Below, piece by piece: positions 57,733 to 64,000 of a stretch of 64,000 nucleotides of DNA. This DNA comes from Capsaspora owczarzaki ATCC 30864 (Eukaryota > Opisthokonta > Filasterea). The translations under genes were made by a program, and so were the position numbers. A model generated the notes under the pieces. It ran no database searches and was not told the DNA's origin. It saw only the letters and a list, made by a program, of their open reading frames with translations. Within the stretch, counting starts at the first letter, position 1, and each line of letters begins with the position of its first letter. The stretch covers positions 2,273,082-2,337,081 of the forward strand of contig NW_011887294.1 of assembly GCF_000151315.2 (NCBI RefSeq), read 5' to 3'.

Positions 57733-58193
57733 ACATACCAGTGATGTTCGTTGCAGCAAGCTGCCGTCGCAGCTGTTCGACTTGCTGGACACTTTGGTCG
57801 GTAGCTAGCTTGGAGTTAAGCTCGTCATTCAGCGCCCCAAGCAACCTAGCTCCGAACCAATCGGAACCCACCAGCATGGCACAGAGAGTTAATTCCAACT
57901 GCCGGAGTGCAGCTGCGGCATCGGTTTTCTGCTTGTCAGTTGGAGCATCAGTGCCCGCTTGTTGACCATTCAAAAGCTGCTTGAGCTTGGCGCGTTGGGC
58001 AGGTTGGGTGGTAAGTTCTGAAATTGGCACCAAATTGACTGAGACGCCAAGACATGCGGCCAACGCGCTCAGCTGTTCACTGTCCAAATGCAATAAAAAG
58101 CAAAGTCAGTCAAACCAAGACAACGACAGCTCCAGTGTGACGAGTAGGGCAATCAATTCATTACCTGAACGTTGCTTGAGCTGGATTTGCCGC
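55221..58193 (-). CDS. P-loop NTPase of unassigned family; 5' end missing
   Basis: Exons 58193-58165, 58079-57739, 57614-57535, 57445-55892, 55817-55583 and 55498-55221 join in phase to 838 residues; the initiator exon is not found and may lie towards the assembly gap. The N-terminal 140 residues are helical (EQLSALAACLGVSVNLVPIS, VEQLRRQLAATNI). The NTPase part follows: Walker A in IGVIATLPGAGKTAFCDLI, Walker B-like LVPIIITLDEASKLLG, a possible sensor region IMFLSGTRPLLLAN, and an Arg-rich VGNPRQIGEVF. The C-terminal 300 residues are helical with no domain I know, ending PPKTGSDFAQSD. General form resembles ATPases of Crinkler/RHS-type or STAND proteins, but I see no effector or nuclease motif to assign it. 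One intron consists largely of a CA microsatellite. Confidence 0.7.
57639..57732 (+). repeat. CA microsatellite (about 47 units) filling an intron
   Basis: An uninterrupted CA run of about 94 bases. On the minus strand it makes up most of the 124-bp intron 57738-57615 of the NTPase gene, starting six bases after the GTATGT donor. Confidence 0.97.
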
Positions 58194-59381
58194 CTGTCAA
58201 AAAAAAAAGAAAAAAAAAAGCAAAAGTGAAACAACTGGTCAGTACCTCCCGTCCTCGCCACCATCAAAGTCAAAGTCGATGCTTTAGTCTTTGTTCACTG
58301 AATTACACCAAGTTACTGTCACGAGGAATTGAGGGATGGCTGGGGGGGGGAGAGCGGGAGAAGGGAGAAGCAGAAAGAAAGGAAGAAAGGAAAAAAAAAA
58401 AAAAAGGACCAGGAACAGCCAACACGACAGTCTGAAGCGACGGGTGCGAGCCGGCCATGCCACCATACTTCTCTATTCGCGCTCATAGCATCACTCAACG
58501 TTGTAGACGGAGGGGCGCTGAAACGACAGGAGCCGGTTGAGAAAATAAAAATGAAAAAAGAAGACAAAGAAAAGAAAAAGATAATAAAAAAAAAAGATAA
58601 AAAAAAAAGCCATGCGCTCGTTCGCCGCTGGTTCGGGGCTTCAATGCGCAGCGGCTCAATGGTGCAGGGGCAAGGGGATCATTTGCATTGCAGCGGCATG
58701 CGAGCGGGGAGGGTGGAGAGGCGACAGACAGGAGCAGGGAGAAGGTTCCAAACCAAAGCAAAAAAAAAAAAAAAAAAAAAAAGGCGCCAAAAATCGCCAA
58801 TTGCCAAGAATTGCAAGAACAGAACCGATGCATGTCGTTCGACCCCAGTTTCNNNNNNNNNNNNNNNNNNNNNNNNNNNNNNNNNNNNNNNNNNNNNNNN
58901 NNNNNNNNNNNNNNNNNNNNNNNNNNNNNNNNNNNNNNNNNNNNNNNNNNNNNNNNNNNNNNNNNNNNNNNNNNNNNNNNNNNNNNNNNNNNNNNNNNNN
59001 NNNNNNNNNNNNNNNNNNNNNNNNNNNNNNNNNNNNNNNNNNNNNNNNNNNNNNNNNNNNNNNNNNNNNNNNNNNNNNNNNNNNNNNNNNNNNNNNNNNN
59101 NNNNNNNNNNNNNNNNNNNNNNNNNNNNNNNNNNNNNNNNNNNNNNNNNNNNNNNNNNNNNNNNNNNNNNNNNNNNNNNNNNNNNNNNNNNNNNNNNNNN
59201 NNNNNNNNNNNNNNNNNNNNNNNNNNNNNGGTTTTTCCCCCCTTTTTCCCCTTTTTTTTTGTAAAAGAAACCCCCCCAAACATTTTTTTCCCCTCCATAG
59301 GGGTTTTTGGGCAAATTCCCGGGAAACCCTTAAACCAAGGGAAAGGCCTTTTTTCCCCGTTTTACTTTCGGTGTTTCCCAG

Positions 59382-59466
<85 letters not shown>

Positions 59467-59500
59467 TTACATGCATCCAATAAACTGTACATGCAGGCAC
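58194..59500. other. Low-complexity region with assembly gap
   Basis: Purine-rich and poly-A sequence (A run at 58759-58782) leads into 377 unknown bases (58853-59229). The sequence right of the gap, 59230-59463, consists of short homopolymer blocks and an 80-base T run (59384-59463) and looks like poor-quality read ends. The 5' exon of the NTPase gene may be hidden here. Confidence 0.85.
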
Positions 59501-59761
59501 TTACTTTAGTTCACAACTAGTATTGCCCGTTTCCCTGAGCGCAGTGATTCCCGCCTCGGTCAAGAAGTTATCCTCCAAGCTGTTGTTGCCGGTGAAGTTG
59601 TCGGTGAGGTCGTGAGAATGTAGCACAAGTCGAACGACATCCAAAGAGTCGTGATGCACAACCTACCGAATGGATGCCAGCGTCTTGTTCACCTTGAGCG
59701 CCTCGGCGATTGCCTGAGCGCCAGTATCGCCAATCTGATTTGCCCACAGACTCAGAGCAGT
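59501..59761 (-). CDS. 3' exons of a leucine-rich-repeat protein (ribonuclease-inhibitor type), fragment
   Basis: Two exons, 59761-59667 and 59579-59501, splice in phase through GTAGGT and CAACAG. They encode TALSLWANQIGDTGAQAIAE, ALKVNKTLASI, then across the junction RLEDNFLTEAGITALRE and a short tail ending CELK at a TAA. The GDTGAQAIAEALKVNKTL pattern is the 28-residue LRR of NLRC3/ribonuclease-inhibitor type. I see no further LRR exon upstream (59800-60200), so this is either the end of a longer split gene or a relic. Upstream frames stop just before the first exon. Confidence 0.6.
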
Positions 59762-59799
59762 CTGCTCCGTTCACGCCGACATAGGCGGCGTCAAACAAG

Positions 59800-60205
59800 G
59801 CCAAAATAGTGCTTGAATATGCATCATCAACCCAAAAACATTGTCAATGCAAATAAAAGGAAAACACTTCCATCGATATTAAGAAAAAGAAATTGGACCT
59901 CAGAAGCAGCGCAAGTGTTTGTGACCAAAAATATATTGTCATGAAACCGAAACACAGGGGCAAGAGCCGAAGAGCCGGAACAACACCTTTCTTTTTTAAA
60001 ATGTGTGAGAGAGAGCAGGCAAAATAAAAAAAAAGAAAAGCATGATATGAGGGGACGGGGATTGGGGGGGGGGGAAAGGGACACTAACAGGGACGAAAAC
60101 AAACAATCGCTCCTGAAGGGGGACAGCACGAGCAAAGTGAAAAAAGACCCAGCAAGAACTCAAGATCTTTCCACATCACTCAGTGGTCACACGCCAAATG
60201 GCACT
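59800..60205. other. Spacer between RRM gene and LRR exons
   Basis: A+T-rich 3' flank of the RRM gene, with a G10 run near 60064-60075; no exon seen. Confidence 0.5.
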
Positions 60206-61069
60206 TTAGGCGGTGGCGGTGGCAGCGGCAGCGGGGCCGGCAGAGTCGGTCTTGAGGGCACGCTTGACGGTGATGGTGCGGTCCTCGACGGTCTTGCCCT
60301 GGACGGCGGCAAGAGCGCGGTCGGCCTCAGCCTCAGAGTTCAGCTCGACAAAGCCATAGCCCTTGGAGCGGCCCTCGCGGCGGCCGGGGACGACGTAGGC
60401 GCGGGCAACCTCAAAGCCGGCAAAGGTGTCGGTCTTGAGCTGGTTGTCGGTGACGGTGAAGGGGAGGTTGCCGACAAACAGGAGGGTCTTGGACTCCTCG
60501 CGAGGGGCAGAGGGGTCGACGGGGGCACGGGGAGTGCGGGCGGGGCGGGCAGCGCGAGGAGCACGGGGGCGACGCTCACCAGCGGGGGCGGCAGCAGCGG
60601 GAGCAGCGGCGACAGGGGCGGCACCGGTCAGAGGGGCAGCGCCCTCAGCACGGGGAGCGCGGGGAGCGCGGGGGCCGCGGTTGAAGCGACCACGGCGAGC
60701 ACCGCCAGCAGCAGCGCCGCGGGCAGCAGCGTCGCCGGTAGCGGGGGCGGCAGCAGCAGCGGCAGCGCCGGCGGTGGCAGCGGGGGCAGTGGTGGCACGC
60801 TCCTTCTTGACCGAGATCTCGACGTTGACGGGGCGGCCCTCAATCTCCTTCTTGTTCCAGGCGTCGACAGCGGCCTTGGCAGCAGCCTCAGTGCGGAACT
60901 CGACAAAGCCGTAGCCCATCGAGCGGACGCCGCGACGGATGACCTTGGCGTCAATCAGGTCGGCGTTGCCGGGGAAGAGGTTCTTGAGCGTCTCCTCGGT
61001 GGTGCCGAACGGGATGTTGCCAAAGAAGACGTTGAAGGTGGTGGGGGCAGCAGCAGCGGTCTCAGCCAT
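60206..61069 (-). CDS. RNA-binding protein with two RRM domains
   Basis: A 287-residue single-exon coding region. RRM1 is about residues 12-88 (RNP2-like FNVFFGNIPFGTTEETLKNL, RNP1 MGYGFVEFRTEAAAKAAV). The linker is rich in Ala, Gly, Arg and Pro with RGRFNRGPRAPRAPR, typical of RNA-binding tails. RRM2 is about 192-273 (TLLFVGNLPFTVTDNQLKTD, RNP1 SKGYGFVELNSEAEADRALA). Strong C-ending codon bias suggests high expression. Architecture resembles single-stranded nucleic-acid-binding proteins such as yeast Sbp1, but orthology cannot be called. Start is MAETAAAAPTTF; T/A-rich sequence upstream may include a 5'-UTR intron. Confidence 0.92.
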   Translation of the reverse strand: MAETAAAAPTTFNVFFGNIPFGTTEETLKNLFPGNADLIDAKVIRRGVRSMGYGFVEFRTEAAAKAAVDAWNKKEIEGRPVNVEISVKKERATTAPAATAGAAAAAAAPATGDAAARGAAAGGARRGRFNRGPRAPRAPRAEGAAPLTGAAPVAAAPAAAAPAGERRPRAPRAARPARTPRAPVDPSAPREESKTLLFVGNLPFTVTDNQLKTDTFAGFEVARAYVVPGRREGRSKGYGFVELNSEAEADRALAAVQGKTVEDRTITVKRALKTDSAGPAAAATATA

Positions 61070-62257
61070 GTTTGCAAGGTGTTGTTTGAATTTGGGGGGA
61101 TTTGGATATCTGTGGGGGTTTGAAAGCAAGGAGAGAAAGAGAGAGAGAGAGATAGAAGGTGAGAAACATTGTGTTGAATCGCGTGTGTGCTGATTGCACT
61201 GGAGGGCGAAATTGCTTGGGAGGTTGAAGCGAGTGAGAAAGTGGTTTGAATTGCATTATTAAAAAAAAAAAAAAAACCCGGGTTTGCGTTCCTCGTTCAA
61301 TCGCGCACAACCCGAGTGAGTGAAGGAGCGTCAGCAAGCACCGTGGGGCCGATCGATGAGAAGAAGACGCAACAGACACTCTCGGCGACGCAATGAGAAG
61401 CAAAAACCACTTTGTTAAAAAAAAAAAAAAAACCAATGTAAAAAATGAAAAAATTAACAAAAAAACCAAAAGCCGCCAATATCAAGTCATGCTGTCATGC
61501 TGGTCATTGTCGATGTCGTCGCAACAGAGCATGACGGCGTTGATCTCTACCCATGCATTGTTGCAAGAAACGAGCCGATGAGGCGGACGCGTCAATGTGG
61601 CGCAATTTCGCAGCCAAGACAATGTCGTTGCCCTGTCCCCACTGCCCCCCTGCCGCTTCCCCGCCTTCGATCGCGAGTCACGACGCTCAATCTGCAGCAG
61701 CACACCGCGAACAGTCCCCACCCTGGCGGTCAGCAGGTCGGGCGGAGGCGCTGGCGCTGACAGAGCAACCCGTTCAAAAATAATTCACTGATTCAGCGTT
61801 TTTTCTCGGCTGCTTTTTGCTACAGTGGAAGCCATACGAACGCAAAAAAGGGGGACGATTTTCTTGCCCAGGTGTGAACACTTTTCGTATGACCCAGCTA
61901 AATTGCTACTGATTGGGGTCAATCCCCTCCGACTTCGCTTTTCGCCCCAAAGCTCGCGCGCTTCGCCACCTCCACTCGTGCCACTTTGCACCGCGCCCCC
62001 TGGGCCATCCCTGCGTCCGGCGTCCCCGCTCGCGCTGCAATCCGTCGTGGTACAACTTTCAACATCGGATTTGCGTACGTTTCGGAATACGCCAACTCCA
62101 GATTGGGACGAGCGCTCCTTGCGCAAAAAGGCGCATCACTTTTTTGATTTTCATTTCAGTTTTTTTTTTTTTTTTTTCAGATTTTTGATTTTTTTTTATT
62201 TAATTTTTTGTAATTTCTGATTCGCTTTGAACCAAAATTTCATTCCACTCACCAGTG
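61070..62257. other. Divergent intergenic region, RRM gene / PEX11
   Basis: Holds the 5' flank of the RRM gene (A runs at 61261-61276 and 61416-61431) and of PEX11 (T runs 62160-62178). The stretch 61480-62100 is G+C-rich but shows no family-like frame. No RNA gene recognised. Confidence 0.5.
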
Positions 62258-63358
62258 ATGCTGCTGCTCGGAGCGGGGTCTGGAAACCTGACCGATCTGC
62301 GACCATGGCCACGGATATCACCCGTCACCATTGAGTTTCTTGACCGCACTGCGGGCCGCGACAAGCTGTACAGAACGCTGCAGTACGCGGTACGTTCAGA
62401 TTTGACCTGTCAAGATGGATGGAGCAGCGCTACCGACATTAGAAAAAAACAAACAAAATCTGACGGGCCAAAGCAATGACATGACAACGTACAGACGCGA
62501 CTTGTGCAGTGGGCTGCGAGCGAAGACGTCGTGCTGCGTTTGCACCAAGCCGGGTGGATTCAGAAGCGGAACGATGACGCTCAGCACGGCAAGCTCGCTC
62601 CTGCTGCTGCTCGTCAACCGTCGCATCCCGGAGAGGCAAGCGAAACATCATCGTCTGCGACCAAGATGGGGTCTGAGTCGTCGGCAAGCGGCCGCGGTCG
62701 TCAGCAACCTGCCAACGGATCAAGATTGGCGCCGTCGTCGTCCGCCTCCGCCGCCGCCTCAGCCGCCAGCAGCAGTGGTCCAAACACGACGACCACGGCT
62801 CTCGCGCCGGCACCTCATCGCACAACACCCTGGGACGACAGCACAGAGAGGTGGCGATTGCGTGTCATCCAGGCGGCCAAGCAGCTCGAGCAGTCCGTCT
62901 CGCAGGGTCGGCGGTTGTTCCGATTGCTCAAGGTGCTCAACATGTACCAGGTCTTTGTGAGCTACAGCGACCAGAAGCCGCTCGTGTTTGTGCTCAAGCA
63001 GCTACGCACGCTGATCTATGCCGCGTACTTTGTCCTGGATAACATTGTCTGGGCGTCCTCGTCGGGCCTGTACACGTTGGCGCCCGAGAAGCGCGTTCGG
63101 ATTGGATCGCTCTCGTCCGAAACCTGGCTCATCACGACCGTGCTCAGCTTTGTGATTGACCTCATCACGCACCAGACCACTGTTGATTCGTTGCTCCGCC
63201 ATCTGGCCGACTTTCCGATGGCGTTTACGCTGGTTCGCGGCATTCGGCTGGGCGACGGTTGGATTGGCGTGCTAGGCCTGATTTCCTCGCTTGCTGGATG
63301 CCACGCAGAAGTCACGAAAGCGCGTCGCGATCTCTCATCACGAAAGCTGTCGCGATGA
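62258..63358 (+). CDS. PEX11: PEX11 family peroxisomal membrane protein
   Basis: PEX11 elongates peroxisome membranes before fission. Exons 62258-62389 and 62495-63358 join in phase to 331 residues. The conserved N-terminal amphipathic helix region is split by the intron: IEFLDRTAGRDKLYRTLQYA then TRLVQWAASEDVVLRL. A disordered Ser/Ala/Thr insert covers about 60-140. The second conserved part is EQSVSQGRRLFRLLKVLNMY, LIYAAYFVLDNIVWASSSGL, and the C-terminal membrane segment GVLGLISSLAGCHAEVTKA. Start is the first in-frame ATG, right after ACCAGTG. The insert is the main departure from typical PEX11 (about 240 residues). Confidence 0.93.
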
Positions 63359-63527
63359 AAACGGGTTGTGTGTCTGAGCCTGCAATTTTCGTTTGTCAAA
63401 CAGTCTCACGTTATCAAACTTGACGATTGTTTTAATTTTAATCTGTAAAGTCCTGTAAAGCGCGCAACAACGCAGTACTGCTGGTCAAACGAATATGACC
63501 TTGATGACAGTAAAGCCTAGTAAAGCA

Positions 63528-63615
63528 CACACACGCACACACACACGCACACACACGCACACACACGCACACACACGCACACACACGCACACACGCACAC
63601 ACACACGCACACATA
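63528..63615 (+). repeat. CA-rich imperfect microsatellite
   Basis: Runs of (AC)3-4 separated by GC, about 88 bases, in the convergent region between PEX11 and the ubiquilin-like gene, followed by T24 at 63640-63663. Confidence 0.9.
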
Positions 63616-63661
63616 CAATATCAAAAAAAGTACAGGAGTTTTTTTTTTTTTTTTTTTTTTT

Positions 63662-63929
63662 TTACTGGTTCAGCAGGCGCTCAATAGCAGCGTTGACGTT
63701 GCCCTGAGACAATGTGAGTGCTCGAATGTTCGTCTCCTCGTCGTAAAAGCCCATGTCTTGGAGTTGCTGAAGCTGCACCCGGAAACGCTCAGCCGGGGGC
63801 TGTGCTGGAGTCGTAGTTGCCCCACCCGTCGGCGCACCGCCAGCATTGCCCAGGCCAAAGTCGCCAAAGCCACCAAAGCCGCCGCCGCCGAGTCCGCCAA
63901 GCCCGCCAAGACCACCCATCTCGTTCATG
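63662..63929 (-). CDS. Ubiquilin/Dsk2-like protein, 3'-terminal exon only
   Basis: The exon starts after a TTTTTGTAG acceptor at 63930 and ends at a TAA (63664-63662); the rest of the gene is beyond the window. It encodes a Gly-rich stretch (GGLGGLGGLGGGGFGGFG), then APTGGATTTPAQPPAERFRV and a C-terminal UBA domain: QLQQLQDMGFYDEETNIRAL followed by TLSQGNVNAAIERLLNQ. The MGF and final AIERLL motifs are those of the UBA domain in ubiquilins, which shuttle ubiquitinated clients to the proteasome. Other UBA proteins with a C-terminal domain are possible, since the UBL and STI1 parts are not visible. Confidence 0.8.
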
Positions 63930-64000
63930 CTACAAAAATGACAACCACAAAGAATGAGAATGCAAAGTTTTCCGTCACGCAAGAAAACACACACTCTCTC

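Noticed and set aside
58165-59501. LRR exons and P-loop NTPase as one NLR-like gene
   Set aside because: The LRR exon ends in an in-frame TAA before the gap, and the LRR would precede the NTPase.
60005-61123. 372-residue Gly/Ser-rich plus-strand frame
   Set aside because: Antisense of the two-RRM gene, where both RNP motifs are intact.

Overview
The window is nuclear DNA of a unicellular eukaryote. Genes are split by many short GT-AG introns (I place about 60), lie on both strands without operons, and are 100-1,600 bp apart. Introns and spacers are full of A or T homopolymer runs and CA/GA microsatellites, while exons are G+C-rich. The gene set (long-tailed myosin I with SH3, ERM-like FERM protein, MyTH4-RhoGAP, AF9/ENL-type YEATS protein, FANCL, XRCC2, GRAMD1/Aster-like protein, NBAS) points to an opisthokont, most likely a unicellular holozoan. 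A filasterean such as Capsaspora is my best guess, not something the sequence proves.

Layout. 1-2.4 kb: no recognisable gene, no long homopolymers, unlike the rest. 2.4-4.5 kb (-): pyruvate kinase. 5.9-10.8 kb (-): myosin I. 12.2-13.6 kb (+): YEATS/AHD protein, convergent with an ABHD17-type hydrolase (13.8-15.1 kb, -). 15.4-19.6 kb (+): tandem-PWWP protein, convergent with an NBAS homologue (19.7-25.9 kb, -). 27.5-28.9 kb (+): MyTH4-RhoGAP, convergent with a FERM protein (29.7-32.3 kb, -). 32.5-34.3 kb (+): geranylgeranyltransferase I beta. 34.5-40.7 kb (-): very large ankyrin/RG-rich/acidic protein. 41.4-45.2 kb (+): XRCC2, a 106-aa membrane protein and FANCL. 45.3-48.7 kb (-): GRAM-VASt protein. 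49.0-51.1 kb (-): phospholipase B. 51.9-53.3 kb (+): secreted ML-domain protein. 53.7-54.8 kb (-): PEX22-like peroxin. 55.2-58.2 kb (-): P-loop NTPase of unknown family. 58.85-59.23 kb: assembly gap with poor flanks, then LRR exons (59.5-59.8 kb, -). 60.2-61.1 kb (-): two-RRM protein. 62.3-63.4 kb (+): PEX11. 63.7 kb (-): 3' exon of a ubiquilin-like gene.

Themes. Two genome-maintenance proteins (XRCC2, FANCL) lie within 4 kb. Two peroxisome proteins (PEX22-like, PEX11) lie within 10 kb; PEX22 implies the PEX4 receptor-recycling branch that animals lack. Several genes act at membranes or in lipid handling: NBAS, GRAM-VASt, phospholipase B, ML protein, ABHD17. Exon coordinates were worked out by hand from splice motifs and reading phase; where phases did not close (ankyrin gene, PWWP gene, first myosin exon, 5' end of the NTPase gene) I say so.
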